From the NCBI RefSeq assembly GCF_029027405.1, contig NZ_CP093396.1:310001-374000 (forward strand): DNA of 64,000 nucleotides, in the 5' to 3' direction. Position 1 is the first letter of the stretch. The number at the start of each line of letters is the position of its first letter. The position numbers were made by a program, and so were the translations under genes. Origin of the DNA: Sulfurimonas sp. Its GTDB lineage: Bacteria; Campylobacterota; Campylobacteria; Campylobacterales; Sulfurimonadaceae. Positions 1 through 8,438 of this stretch are shown piece after piece. The notes under the pieces are model-generated. The model was not told the origin of the DNA and searched no databases. It saw nothing but the letters and a program-made list of their open reading frames with translations.

Positions 1-1
1 G

Positions 2-556
2 TTTTATATTCAGCCTGTATTTCGTTATCCAACTGGGGAACAATACCAAGTTGGTGCCGAGTTTATGGATGAAAAGAATCTTTCATCTGTCGCAAATTTA
101 GCTGTAAATATTTTTGACAAGTTAGAGCTAAAGCCTTTAATGCAAGTATCAAACATCAAAATACCAAAACTTTTAGTTGAAATGTTTGATGAATTGACAT
201 TAGATGATTTTCGTCATATCAACATAGAAAAATTTTTAAATTTAAAAGTTGATTGGTTAAATAAACTTGTTTATCTTCAGTATGTTGAGAGTATTGATGA
301 AGTGATAGATATAGCACCAGAGTCAATCAAAGTAGAGTTGATAAAAATGAAAGAGTTATGCTCACAGATGTCATATAAAGACATTGTTTTAGCACCGATG
401 TATTATGCAAAAATGCTTTACTATGATGAGTTATTTTTTAGATGCATAGAAAAAAATGAAGTTTATGCGAGTGGCGGAAGATACAAAAATGACGATTTAA
501 CATCAGTTGGGTTTGCTATTTATACAGATGCACTTTGTGAAAGTTTAACAAAATAA
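2..556 (+). CDS. hisZ: ATP phosphoribosyltransferase regulatory subunit, 3' part
   Basis: The reading frame is open from the first bases of the window, so the gene starts upstream; an internal ATG at 65 is not the real start. The visible part resembles the catalytic-fold half of class II histidyl-tRNA synthetase: a [15 protein letters not shown] stretch near the left edge and a motif-3-like [19 protein letters not shown] near the C-terminus. HisZ is a HisRS paralogue without charging activity that partners the short HisG in the first step of histidine synthesis. The weak anticodon-domain signal and the position directly before purA support HisZ over HisS. The missing N-terminus limits certainty. 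Confidence 0.78.
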   Translation, partial: FYIQPVFRYPTGEQYQVGAEFMDEKNLSSVANLAVNIFDKLELKPLMQVSNIKIPKLLVEMFDELTLDDFRHINIEKFLNLKVDWLNKLVYLQYVESIDEVIDIAPESIKVELIKMKELCSQMSYKDIVLAPMYYAKMLYYDELFFRCIEKNEVYASGGRYKNDDLTSVGFAIYTDALCESLTK

Positions 557-575
557 TATTGATAAAGAGGAAAAT

Positions 576-1832
576 ATGAAAAATAATCAAGCAGATTTAA
601 TTGTAGGTATTCAGTGGGGCGATGAAGGTAAAGGTAAAATAGTTGATAAACTAGCACAAGAGTACGACATGGTTTGTAGAAGCCAAGGTGGTCACAATGC
701 TGGACATACTATCTGGGTTGATGGAGTTAAATTTGCACTTCATCTTGTTCCTTCTGGTGTTTTAAATCCTAAAGCTATCAATGTTGTTGGTAATGGTGTT
801 GTTTTATCTCCAGAGTCAATAATCAAAGAAATGGTACAGTTTGAAGGTCTTGAAGGTCGTCTTTATATCTCTGATAAAGCACATTTAAATCTTTACTATC
901 ATGCTCTTGTTGATCAAGCAAAAGAAAGACTAAAAGGTGATAAAGCTATTGGTACAACGGGTAAGGGAATTGGACCTGCTTATGCAGATAAAATTAACCG
1001 TACTGGTTTTAGAGTTGGTGAACTTTTAAATCCTAAAAAACTTTGTGCATCTATCATTGAGATGTTTGAGCAAAATAGACAAATCTTTGATATTTATGAA
1101 ATAGCTACGCCAATTGAGTCTGAATTACTAGCTGAGCTAGAAGGTTATAAAGCTAAACTTGCTCCGCATATCACAGATACAACTCAAATGGTTTGGAACG
1201 CTCTAGATGCTAATAAAAAGATATTATTAGAAGGTGCGCAAGGTACACTTTTAGATATTGATCATGGAACATATCCGTTTGTGACTTCTTCAGCAACTGT
1301 ATCAGCTGGTGCTTGTACAGGTCTTGGAATCAACCCTAAAAATATCGGTAAAGTTACAGGAATTGTAAAAGCTTATTGTACTCGTGTAGGTAATGGACCT
1401 TTTCCAAGTGAAGATTTTGGTGAAGATGGAAAAAGACTTGGCGTACAAGGAAATGAGTTCGGAACTACAACAGGACGAGCTAGAAGATGTGGTTGGTTTG
1501 ACGCTATAGCTACTAGATATGCAAGTCGCTTAAATGGTTGTGATGAATTAGCATTGATGAAACTTGATGTTTTAGATGGATTTGATGAAGTTAAAGTATG
1601 TATAGCTTATGAATTAGATGGAAAAGAGATAGATTATCTTCCATCAAACCTTGAAGATGTAACTCCAATTTATAAAACTTTTAAAGGTTGGGATAACTCA
1701 GTTGGTGCTAGAAAGTTTGAAGACCTACCTTCTTCTGCTCAAGATTATGTTAAAATTATTGAAGAAATTTCACAAACTAAAATAGGAATTATTTCAACTT
1801 CACCTGAAAGAGAAGATACGATAATTCTTTAA
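576..1832 (+). CDS. purA: Adenylosuccinate synthetase
   Basis: Converts IMP and aspartate to adenylosuccinate using GTP, the first committed step to AMP, in the cytoplasm. The N-terminal phosphate loop [16 protein letters not shown] lies at about residues 11-26, [14 protein letters not shown] in the centre, and the substrate-binding [15 protein letters not shown] about two thirds along. The length of 418 residues is normal for the family. The ATG follows an AAAGAGGAAA ribosome-binding site, 19 bases after hisZ, so the two genes are probably co-transcribed. Nothing unusual was seen, and identification is secure. Confidence 0.97.
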   Translation: MKNNQADLIVGIQWGDEGKGKIVDKLAQEYDMVCRSQGGHNAGHTIWVDGVKFALHLVPSGVLNPKAINVVGNGVVLSPESIIKEMVQFEGLEGRLYISDKAHLNLYYHALVDQAKERLKGDKAIGTTGKGIGPAYADKINRTGFRVGELLNPKKLCASIIEMFEQNRQIFDIYEIATPIESELLAELEGYKAKLAPHITDTTQMVWNALDANKKILLEGAQGTLLDIDHGTYPFVTSSATVSAGACTGLGINPKNIGKVTGIVKAYCTRVGNGPFPSEDFGEDGKRLGVQGNEFGTTTGRARRCGWFDAIATRYASRLNGCDELALMKLDVLDGFDEVKVCIAYELDGKEIDYLPSNLEDVTPIYKTFKGWDNSVGARKFEDLPSSAQDYVKIIEEISQTKIGIISTSPEREDTIIL

Positions 1833-1852
1833 CACCAAAGGAAAGTATTAAT

Positions 1853-2275
1853 ATGAAAACCCGCTTTAGTCCATTAGTTAAGTTGAAAAAAACTACTATG
1901 GAAAAAAGTGAGCGTCTAGTACAAAAAGCAAATGTGGACTTAAATAGTGCTGCAATGGCTTTGCAAATTTCTTACAATTCTTTAGATGATATTGAATCTC
2001 CTACAAGTGGTTCAATGTCTGACTTTTTAGCATCTAGGAGTTTACTTTCCTCTGGTAGAGGTTTGATAGACCACAACAAAGAGTGGGTAAATTTTGCTTC
2101 AAACCAAGTTAATCAAGCTAAAGAAAAACTAAAAATAGATATGATTGAATTTGAAAAGTTTAAGTATTTAGAACTTCAAGAGATGCAAAAAAAGATAAAA
2201 AAGATAAAGAAGCAAGAGGCAAAAGATTTAGATGAAGTTGCTTTAATGACACACTCTTACAAGGAAAAACATTGA
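1853..2275 (+). CDS. FliJ-like flagellar export accessory protein
   Basis: A 140-residue, lysine/glutamate-rich, almost entirely helical protein starting MKTRFSPLVKLKKTTMEKSE. The opening (basic, RFSPLVKLK) and the predicted long coiled coil are the pattern of FliJ, the stalk protein of the flagellar type III export ATPase. FliJ is poorly conserved, so the assignment rests on the N-terminus, the size and the next gene, which is a motE homologue. It ends TGA inside the TTG start of that gene (TTGA overlap), implying translational coupling. It could alternatively be an unrelated coiled-coil protein. Confidence 0.6.
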   Translation: MKTRFSPLVKLKKTTMEKSERLVQKANVDLNSAAMALQISYNSLDDIESPTSGSMSDFLASRSLLSSGRGLIDHNKEWVNFASNQVNQAKEKLKIDMIEFEKFKYLELQEMQKKIKKIKKQEAKDLDEVALMTHSYKEKH

Positions 2276-2781
2276 AATTATTAGTAATTTTTATATTAAC
2301 TTTCACATCTCTTATGGCAATTCAAACTAGTGATAGGCTTTTTGATTGTACTGAAATATTTAAAGAAAGAAAGAGTGAACTTTTAGTTGAACTAGAACGA
2401 ATAGATGAGCAAAAACAAGCTCTAAGCGCATTAAAAATCGCAACAGAAGAGCTTCTTTTAAAAAAAGAAAGTAGATTAAAAATAAAAGAAGAAGTTGTAG
2501 ATAAAAAATTAGGTGAAATTACAACAAAAGAAGATTCCATTAAAAAAATGTTAAAAAGAAATGAAGAAGTTTTAAAGAAAACAAAAGATATGAAAATGGA
2601 TAAGGTTGCTCAAACTTTTGCAAAAATGAAACCAGCAGCATCTGCAAATATACTCTCAGATATGGATACTAAAGAAGCAGCATCTATACTCTCTTCACTT
2701 AAACCAAAAACTGTTGGAAAAATTCTCACAAAAATGGATGCAAAAAAGGCCTCAGAACTAACATTAATTTTATCAAAATAA
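2272..2781 (+). CDS. motE: MotE-family periplasmic flagellar protein
   Basis: A 169-residue protein with an N-terminal secretion signal (LLVIFILTFTSLMA), then a charged coiled coil (residues about 25-110) and a C-terminal MgtE-N-like repeat region with AKMKPAASANILSDMD followed by two related copies (EAASILSSL, KKASELTLIL). This architecture is that of MotE, the periplasmic chaperone/partner of the stator protein MotB in campylobacters. It starts at TTG, overlapping the previous stop by four bases. Coupling to the FliJ-like gene supports a flagellar role. The family call is good; the precise function is inferred. Confidence 0.75.
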   Translation: MKLLVIFILTFTSLMAIQTSDRLFDCTEIFKERKSELLVELERIDEQKQALSALKIATEELLLKKESRLKIKEEVVDKKLGEITTKEDSIKKMLKRNEEVLKKTKDMKMDKVAQTFAKMKPAASANILSDMDTKEAASILSSLKPKTVGKILTKMDAKKASELTLILSK

Positions 2782-2843
2782 TCAAAAACTAATTATAATT
2801 ATTGTATCATTTCTAAAAATTATTTAACAATTAGGGTCGCTAC

Positions 2844-3395
2844 ATGAAAATTTCATTAAAAACTATACCTCATATATCAAGTAGAGTCGCAATCGATTTA
2901 AATAAAAGTGGTTTTGTTACTATGACAAAAGGTCTTGAAGCAGTCGCACAAGAAGCAGAGAAAGTAATTCGTTTTAGTGTTGAACAAGAGATGGCACTTG
3001 AAGATAAAGCCGCAGACATTTGTGATGATAACGAAGAAGAGATAGAGTTTATGCTTGCTGATGAACGACAACTTTTCTTTATGATTAAGAAAAAATTAGC
3101 ACCAGAATTTGGTGTAATTCTTAACTATGAAGAGAGATATTCAGATATTTCTCATAAGATTTTAGATGAACTTTATGAAGAAGATTTAATTCATTTTGAT
3201 GTAACTGAAAACAGAATAAAAAACATCATTTATAGTGCGATAACATCTTTTATAGCAGATGCTTCTGAAATGGATGACGCAGTAATGGATAAAATAAGAT
3301 CTTACAAAAAAAGATATATACCAGGAACTGATGAGTTTGATATTTTATATGAGAAAATATATAGAGAAGAGTTAACTAAAAGAGGCATGGAATAA
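2844..3395 (+). CDS. DUF507 family protein
   Basis: A 183-residue soluble acidic protein beginning MKISLKTIPHISSRVAIDL. It matches the DUF507 family as I know it: small helical proteins of unknown function widespread in Campylobacterota and Aquificae and often encoded just before carA. No signal peptide or membrane segment is visible. Its stop overlaps the carA start by one base (TAATG), so the two are translationally coupled, which suggests co-expression but does not prove a shared pathway. Function unknown. Confidence 0.8.
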   Translation: MKISLKTIPHISSRVAIDLNKSGFVTMTKGLEAVAQEAEKVIRFSVEQEMALEDKAADICDDNEEEIEFMLADERQLFFMIKKKLAPEFGVILNYEERYSDISHKILDELYEEDLIHFDVTENRIKNIIYSAITSFIADASEMDDAVMDKIRSYKKRYIPGTDEFDILYEKIYREELTKRGME

Positions 3396-4519
3396 TGAAA
3401 GCATACATTTATCTTGAAAATGGAACTTTCATAGAAGCTAAGAGTTTTGGAGCTGAAGATACTGTTGTTGGCGAGATAGTTTTTAATACATCTATGAGTG
3501 GTTATCAAGAAATCATGTCTGATCCATCTTATGCTGGTCAGTTTGTTACTTTTACAATGCCAGAGATCGGTAATGTTGGTGTGAATGAACAAGATATGGA
3601 AAGTTCAAAAGCACATGCTAAAGGTATGTTAGTTAGAAAATATCAAGCTAGATATTCAAGTTTTAGAGCAGAAGAATCTTTAGAGTCTTTTTTAATTAAG
3701 CACAATATCATGGGGATTTGTGATATTGATACAAGATTTTTAACTAAGATGATAAGAAAAGAGGGTGCCATGATGATGGTAGCTTCTACAACAATTAGTG
3801 ATAGAAATGAGCTAAAAAACATTTTAGAAAATTCTCCTCGCATTGAAGATGTAAATTATATAGAGCAAGTAAGTACAAAAATAATTTACAAGCATGAACG
3901 CTCAACTTACTCAAACACAGAGTTCAAATATGATGAAACACCAATAACTCAAGCAAATATCGCTGTTATTGACTTTGGTGTTAAGCGTAATATTTTAAAT
4001 GAAATAGTAAGTGCTGGTATCGGTGTCGAGGTTATTCCAAATTCGTTTAAAGCAGAAGATTTAATAAAAAGTTATAAGTCTAAAATAATTGATGGTGTGT
4101 TTTTGTCAAATGGACCGGGGGATCCACTTGTTTTGAAGCGTGAGCAAGAGCAGATTAAAAAACTCATAGATGCTAAAATTCCAATGTTTGGTATTTGTTT
4201 GGGTCATCAACTACTTTCTATATCTCATGGATATGATACTTTTAAATTAAAATTTGGTCATCATGGCGGAAATCATCCTGTTAAAAATGAAAAAACAGGA
4301 TTAGTTGAGATTACTGCACAAAATCACAATTATAATGTTCCTAATAATATTATAGAAATTGCAGATGTAACTCATACAAATCTTTTTGATAATACCATAG
4401 AGGGTTTGAAATACAAAGATTCTCCAATCTTTTCAGTTCAGCATCATCCTGAAGCTAGTCCAGGGCCAAAAGAGAGTCAATATATCTTCTGTGAATTTCT
4501 ATCTCTAATAAAAAGGTAG
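3395..4519 (+). CDS. carA: Carbamoyl-phosphate synthase small (glutaminase) subunit
   Basis: Hydrolyses glutamine and delivers ammonia to CarB for carbamoyl phosphate, feeding pyrimidine and arginine synthesis. The N-terminal CarA-specific domain (LENGTFIEAKSFGAEDTVVGE) is followed by a class I glutamine amidotransferase domain with SNGPGDP, the nucleophile elbow FGICLGHQ, and the His/Glu pair in HHPEASPGP. Length of 374 residues is typical. No carB is in the window. The gene ends inside a strong terminator stem, so it is the last gene of its transcript. Confidence 0.97.
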   Translation: MKAYIYLENGTFIEAKSFGAEDTVVGEIVFNTSMSGYQEIMSDPSYAGQFVTFTMPEIGNVGVNEQDMESSKAHAKGMLVRKYQARYSSFRAEESLESFLIKHNIMGICDIDTRFLTKMIRKEGAMMMVASTTISDRNELKNILENSPRIEDVNYIEQVSTKIIYKHERSTYSNTEFKYDETPITQANIAVIDFGVKRNILNEIVSAGIGVEVIPNSFKAEDLIKSYKSKIIDGVFLSNGPGDPLVLKREQEQIKKLIDAKIPMFGICLGHQLLSISHGYDTFKLKFGHHGGNHPVKNEKTGLVEITAQNHNYNVPNNIIEIADVTHTNLFDNTIEGLKYKDSPIFSVQHHPEASPGPKESQYIFCEFLSLIKR

Positions 4520-4547
4520 CATAAATATTTCTTATATTTATGCTACC
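4515..4547 (+). terminator. Intrinsic terminator after carA
   Basis: A perfect 14-bp stem (4515-4528 with 4534-4547) with a 5-base TTCTT loop, followed by a pyrimidine-rich TCTTCTTCTTTCTT tail. The left arm contains the carA TAG stop codon, so the terminator begins inside the gene. The arms are symmetrical but only the + strand side has the T-rich tail. Confidence 0.85.
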
Positions 4548-4608
4548 TCTTCTTCTTTCTTAAAAATTAATTAAATTACTAAAGTAAACAAAAAATTAAT
4601 AAAAATAG

Positions 4609-4630
4609 CAAATTTGTCACAAATTTGTCA
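4609..4630 (+). promoter_or_regulatory. Tandem 11-bp repeat upstream of ccoN
   Basis: Two directly adjacent identical copies of CAAATTTGTCA, 103-124 bases before the ccoN start in a 213-base gap. A spacing of 11 bp places both copies on one face of the helix, the pattern of many response-regulator sites. Each copy also holds the palindrome CAAATTTG. A TAAAAT at 4653-4658 could be the -10 box. Function is inferred from position only; no known regulator motif was matched. Confidence 0.45.
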
Positions 4631-4680
4631 CTTTTTAAGAAACTTTAAACAATAAAATTGATATAGTGATAGGGTTAATT

Positions 4681-4701
4681 AGTCTAGTATTTTGCTAGAC
4701 T
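4681..4701 (+). promoter_or_regulatory. Inverted repeat in the ccoN leader
   Basis: AGTCTAG at 4681-4687 pairs perfectly with CTAGACT at 4695-4701 across a 7-base loop. It lies 31 bases before the ccoN ATG and upstream of a strong AAGGAGG ribosome-binding site at about 4720. It could be an operator or a 5' mRNA hairpin; the sequence does not decide. Confidence 0.4.
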
Positions 4702-4732
4702 TAATTGCTTTGAATCTTTAAGGAGGCTATAT

Positions 4733-6226
4733 ATGGAGAATCGTCCATTAGAGTACGACTATACGGTTGCAAAGATGTTCATGGTTTCAACAATTGTTTT
4801 AGGAATTGTTGGCATGCTCGTCGGTGTAATCTTAGCATTTCAACTTGCTTTTCCAGGGTTAAACCTGATGTTAGGTGAGGGACTTGCTGAGTATACAAAC
4901 TTTAGTCGTCTTCGTCCACTGCACACAGATGCAGTAATTTTTGGTTTTACACTAAGTGGTATTTTTTCTACTTGGTATTATGTTGGTCAGCGTGTTTTAA
5001 AAGTGTCAATGGCAGAGTCAGGGCTATTGATGTTTTTAGGAAAATTACACTTTTGGTTATACTTAGTAGGTGTTGCAGCAGTTGTTGTTTCACTATTAAT
5101 GGGTATTACAACTTCAAAAGAGTATGCTGAATTTGAGTGGCCTATTGATATCGCTATCGTTATCGTTTGGGTTATCTTTGGTATGAGTATTTTTGGTCTT
5201 ATCGGTATTCGCCGTGAAAAATCACTATATATTTCTATTTGGTATTATATCGCTACATTCCTAGGTATAACTATGCTTTATCTTTTCAACAATATGGAGA
5301 TTCCTACTATTTTAGGTACATCTGCTGCTGGTGAAACAGGAATTGGTGCGTGGTATCATTCAGTATCTATGTATGCTGGTACGAATGACGCTCTTGTAGA
5401 GTGGTGGTATGGTCATAATGCGGTTGCATTTGGTTTTACTGTTCCTATTGTTGCTATGATTTACTACTTTTTACCAAAAGAATCAGGTCAAGCTATTTAT
5501 TCTTATAAATTGTCTTTACTTTCATTTTGGGGTTTAATGTTTGTATATTTATGGGCAGGTGGTCACCACTTGTTATACTCAACTGTTCCCGATTGGTTAC
5601 AGACTATGGGTTCAATTTTCTCAGTAATATTGATTCTTCCTTCATGGGGTTCAGCGATTAATATGCTTCTTACAATGAAAGGCGAGTGGCAACAAGTTGC
5701 GGCGTCTCCATTAATTAAGTTTATGGTTCTTGGTTCTACATTTTATATGTTCTCAACTTTAGAAGGCCCTATTCAGGCAATTAAATCTGTTAATGCAATC
5801 GCACACTTTACTGATTGGATCGTTGGTCATGTTCATGATGGTACTCTTGGTTGGGTTGGTTTCATGATTATGGCTGCACTTTACCACATGGCTCCACGTG
5901 TATTTAAGCGTGAGATTTACTCTAAATCGCTTATGGCTGCACAATTTTGGATTCAAACTTTAGGTATTGTTTTATACTTTACTTCTATGTGGATTGCTGG
6001 TATTACTCAAGGTATGATGTGGAGAGCTCACGATGAATTTGGTAATTTAGCTTACTCTTTCATTGATACAGTTACTATCCTTCATCCTTACTACGCTATT
6101 CGTGGTGTTGGTGGATTATTATATCTAGTTGGTTTCTTTATGTTTGCTTATAACATTTATAAAACTATGTCTGCTCGTGAAGTTGAAGAGTCAGAGCTAC
6201 AATCAGCATCGCCTATGGGCGCTTAA
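4733..6226 (+). CDS. ccoN: cbb3-type cytochrome c oxidase, catalytic subunit I
   Basis: Membrane haem-copper oxidase core subunit that reduces oxygen to water at high affinity. About twelve hydrophobic segments are visible. Haem and copper ligands are recognisable in RLRPLHTDAVIFGF (low-spin haem), GHNAVAFGFTVPIVAMIYY (CuB/His-Tyr region), GGHHLLYSTVPDW and GHVHDGTLGWVGF. The length of 497 residues is typical. A strong AAGGAGG Shine-Dalgarno sequence precedes the ATG. First gene of the cco operon; a tandem repeat and an inverted repeat lie in its upstream gap. Confidence 0.97.
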   Translation: MENRPLEYDYTVAKMFMVSTIVLGIVGMLVGVILAFQLAFPGLNLMLGEGLAEYTNFSRLRPLHTDAVIFGFTLSGIFSTWYYVGQRVLKVSMAESGLLMFLGKLHFWLYLVGVAAVVVSLLMGITTSKEYAEFEWPIDIAIVIVWVIFGMSIFGLIGIRREKSLYISIWYYIATFLGITMLYLFNNMEIPTILGTSAAGETGIGAWYHSVSMYAGTNDALVEWWYGHNAVAFGFTVPIVAMIYYFLPKESGQAIYSYKLSLLSFWGLMFVYLWAGGHHLLYSTVPDWLQTMGSIFSVILILPSWGSAINMLLTMKGEWQQVAASPLIKFMVLGSTFYMFSTLEGPIQAIKSVNAIAHFTDWIVGHVHDGTLGWVGFMIMAALYHMAPRVFKREIYSKSLMAAQFWIQTLGIVLYFTSMWIAGITQGMMWRAHDEFGNLAYSFIDTVTILHPYYAIRGVGGLLYLVGFFMFAYNIYKTMSAREVEESELQSASPMGA

Positions 6227-6241
6227 TAGAAAGGATTAATT

Positions 6242-6934
6242 ATGTTTCATTGGTTAGAAAAACATCCGTTCTTTTTTGCGGTAGCGGTGTTCTTAACAAT
6301 TGCGTTTGCAGGTTTAGTTGAAATTCTTCCAAACTTTGCTCAGGCTTCTCGTCCGACAATCGGCACTGCACCATACTCTACATTAGAGTTGGCAGGTCGT
6401 CATGTTTATATTAAAAATAGTTGTAATGCTTGTCATTCACAGATGATTCGTCCATTTAAATCAGAAACTGACCGTTATGGTCACTATTCTTTAAGTGGTG
6501 AGTATGCTTATGATCGTCCATTTTTATGGGGTTCAAAAAGAACTGGTCCAGATTTAATGCGTGTAGGTAACTACCGTACTACTGACTGGCACGAAAATCA
6601 TATGAAAGATCCAGCTGCTGTTGTGCCAGGTTCAATCATGCCTGCATACCGTTGGATGTTTAGCAATGCTGCTGATATTGATACTGCTTTTGCAGAACAA
6701 TTAACAATAGCAGAGTTCTTCTCGGTTCCTTACAACAAACCAGTTCCTATGAAAGATGGGTCTAGTTTAATTGTAAAAATGGGTGATAGTGTTGCAGATG
6801 CACATGCTATTGCGTTAACTGAAGCAAAACTGATTGTTGCAGATATGAAAGATCAAGATGTTAAAGATGCAGTGGCTAATGGTGAGATTCCTGAAATAGT
6901 TGCTTTAATTGCATATTTAAATAGTCTGAAATAG
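6242..6934 (+). CDS. ccoO: cbb3-type cytochrome c oxidase, mono-haem subunit II
   Basis: Membrane-anchored cytochrome c that passes electrons to CcoN. It has one N-terminal transmembrane anchor (FFFAVAVFLTIAFAGLVEIL) and one haem c motif CNACH in KNSCNACHSQMIRPFKSE, with the distal Met probably in GSIMPAYRWMF. Length of 230 residues fits the family. It starts 15 bases after ccoN with its own AAAGGA site. No anomalies. Confidence 0.97.
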   Translation: MFHWLEKHPFFFAVAVFLTIAFAGLVEILPNFAQASRPTIGTAPYSTLELAGRHVYIKNSCNACHSQMIRPFKSETDRYGHYSLSGEYAYDRPFLWGSKRTGPDLMRVGNYRTTDWHENHMKDPAAVVPGSIMPAYRWMFSNAADIDTAFAEQLTIAEFFSVPYNKPVPMKDGSSLIVKMGDSVADAHAIALTEAKLIVADMKDQDVKDAVANGEIPEIVALIAYLNSLK

Positions 6935-6946
6935 TAAAGGTTTGTA

Positions 6947-7150
6947 ATGGATATTGCTCAGCTACAAGCTTATGGTTACTTTGGTTTAGTTGTTTTTTTA
7001 GTTCTTGCTCTTTATGGTTATATATATCATTTGTATAGTGCAAAAAAAGATGTTAACGGGATTGACTATGAAGAGTATAGTAATATTGCATTACACGATG
7101 ATGTAGATGATACACCAGTATTGTCTTCGTCAAAGACAGAAGAGAAATAG
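6947..7150 (+). CDS. ccoQ: cbb3 oxidase small subunit CcoQ
   Basis: A 67-residue single-span membrane protein (YFGLVVFLVLALYGYIYHLY) with a short acidic C-terminal tail, located between ccoO and ccoP as CcoQ/FixQ always is. CcoQ stabilises the oxidase and contacts CcoP; it carries no cofactor. The sequence itself is not strongly conserved, so the call depends mainly on size, topology and position. Confidence 0.88.
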   Translation: MDIAQLQAYGYFGLVVFLVLALYGYIYHLYSAKKDVNGIDYEEYSNIALHDDVDDTPVLSSSKTEEK

Positions 7151-7159
7151 GAGAGATAT

Positions 7160-8083
7160 ATGAATAAGATTTATCTTTGGGGAATTATCATTACAGTATC
7201 AATGATTGGATTTACTTACATGTCTGTAGGTATGTCTGAGGGTGGTCTTAATGGTGATATAGTAAACATACTAACAGTTGCGGCTGCAGTTGCTCTTGTA
7301 GTAATTACAGTTTTTGTTGTAATTAAGTATGTCCGCCAAATGCAAACAGATACTGCTGAAGGTCAATTGCTTGATGAGCAGTGGGATGGAATAGGCGAGT
7401 ATTTAAATGAAGTACCAAAAGGCTGGGCTGTTATGTTCTTGCTTACTATGGTTTGGGGAATGTGGTATTTTATAATAGGTTATCCTGTAAATGCATATTC
7501 ACAAATTGGTGAGTATAATGAAGATGTTGCAGTTCACAATGCTAAATTTGAAGTACAGTATAAAGATATTACTGGTGACAGATTAGTAGAAATGGGAGAG
7601 TCAGTATTTTTAGCTGAATGTAAAGTATGCCATGGTTTAACGGCTGATGGTATAGATGGTAAGGCTGCAAATCTTAATGTAAGAATTGAAGCTAAAACTG
7701 TTAAATTTGCAATAGAAAATGGTTCAAACAATCAACTACTTGGTATGGAAATGCCAATGCCTGATCGTAATGGACTTTTCAATGCTAATACAGGCGCTCT
7801 TATTACAGATGCTGACATAGATGCAGTTTCTGCGTTTGTTGCAAATGGTATGACTGGTGCAGGTGCTGATACATTTGCTGGAACTTGTGCAGCTTGTCAT
7901 GGTGAAGATGGGAAAGGTATGGAATATGTTGCTCCTAGTGTAGTTTCATTTACTCCAGCCCTTGTTACCAATATTCTTAGTCATGGTAAAAAAGGTGCTA
8001 TTGGTAAAATGCCAGCATTTAATAGACTTAATGCTAAGCAAAAAGAAGCAGTTGGTGCATACATCACTAGCTTAAGTAAATAA
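7160..8083 (+). CDS. ccoP: cbb3-type cytochrome c oxidase, di-haem subunit III
   Basis: Membrane-anchored di-haem cytochrome c that accepts electrons from soluble cytochromes. Two hydrophobic segments (residues about 5-20 and 30-53), a further one near residue 90, then two class I cytochrome c domains with CKVCH (about residue 152) and CAACH (about 245). The N-terminal extra helix is typical of longer CcoP forms. It starts 9 bases after ccoQ with a GGAGAG site. Length of 307 residues is normal. Confidence 0.96.
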   Translation: MNKIYLWGIIITVSMIGFTYMSVGMSEGGLNGDIVNILTVAAAVALVVITVFVVIKYVRQMQTDTAEGQLLDEQWDGIGEYLNEVPKGWAVMFLLTMVWGMWYFIIGYPVNAYSQIGEYNEDVAVHNAKFEVQYKDITGDRLVEMGESVFLAECKVCHGLTADGIDGKAANLNVRIEAKTVKFAIENGSNNQLLGMEMPMPDRNGLFNANTGALITDADIDAVSAFVANGMTGAGADTFAGTCAACHGEDGKGMEYVAPSVVSFTPALVTNILSHGKKGAIGKMPAFNRLNAKQKEAVGAYITSLSK

Positions 8084-8094
8084 GGGAGTCAGGT

Positions 8095-8328
8095 ATGAAT
8101 GAAAATAGAAGCGTATTTGCTCTTGATGGAATTACAGGAATGTTGATTGCAACTGTGTTATTACTAAGTATTTTGGTTGTTCTAACAGTTTTAGGTATTG
8201 GTGTACAGAATGCAAATGCAACTAATTATTATGAAATAAAAAATGAAACAAAAATAGGTTCAGGTATAGGTTTTGGTGAAGGTCATACGACATCAAAAGT
8301 ATCTGATCATATTGTTGATGTGAAGTAA
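8095..8328 (+). CDS. DUF4006 family membrane protein
   Basis: A 77-residue protein with one transmembrane helix (GMLIATVLLLSILVVLTVLG) after a short polar N-terminus, directly after ccoP. It matches the DUF4006 family, which I know only from Campylobacterota cbb3 operons. A structural or assembly role in the oxidase is inferred from this constant location. GGGAG ribosome-binding site just ahead of the ATG. Confidence 0.8.
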   Translation: MNENRSVFALDGITGMLIATVLLLSILVVLTVLGIGVQNANATNYYEIKNETKIGSGIGFGEGHTTSKVSDHIVDVK

Positions 8329-8338
8329 GGAGTGTAAA

Positions 8339-8428
8339 ATGGAAAAAATTATTACAGTCGGCCTAATTATAATGGCAGCTTACACAGCATATGTGGTTTT
8401 AACACCAAATCATTTATTTATTGGTTAG
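8339..8428 (+). CDS. 29-residue single-span membrane miniprotein in the cbb3 operon
   Basis: ATG GAA AAA ... GGT TAG gives 29 residues beginning MEKIITVGLIIMAAYTAYVV and ending in NHLFIG. One hydrophobic helix fills most of it. It has a good AAGGAG site (8327-8332) and fits neatly between the DUF4006 gene and the next gene, whose own ribosome-binding site overlaps its stop. Size and topology recall CcoQ/CydX-type small oxidase subunits, but I recognise no family. Likely translated; function unknown. Confidence 0.6.
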   Translation: MEKIITVGLIIMAAYTAYVVLTPNHLFIG

Positions 8429-8438
8429 GAAGATTTCA

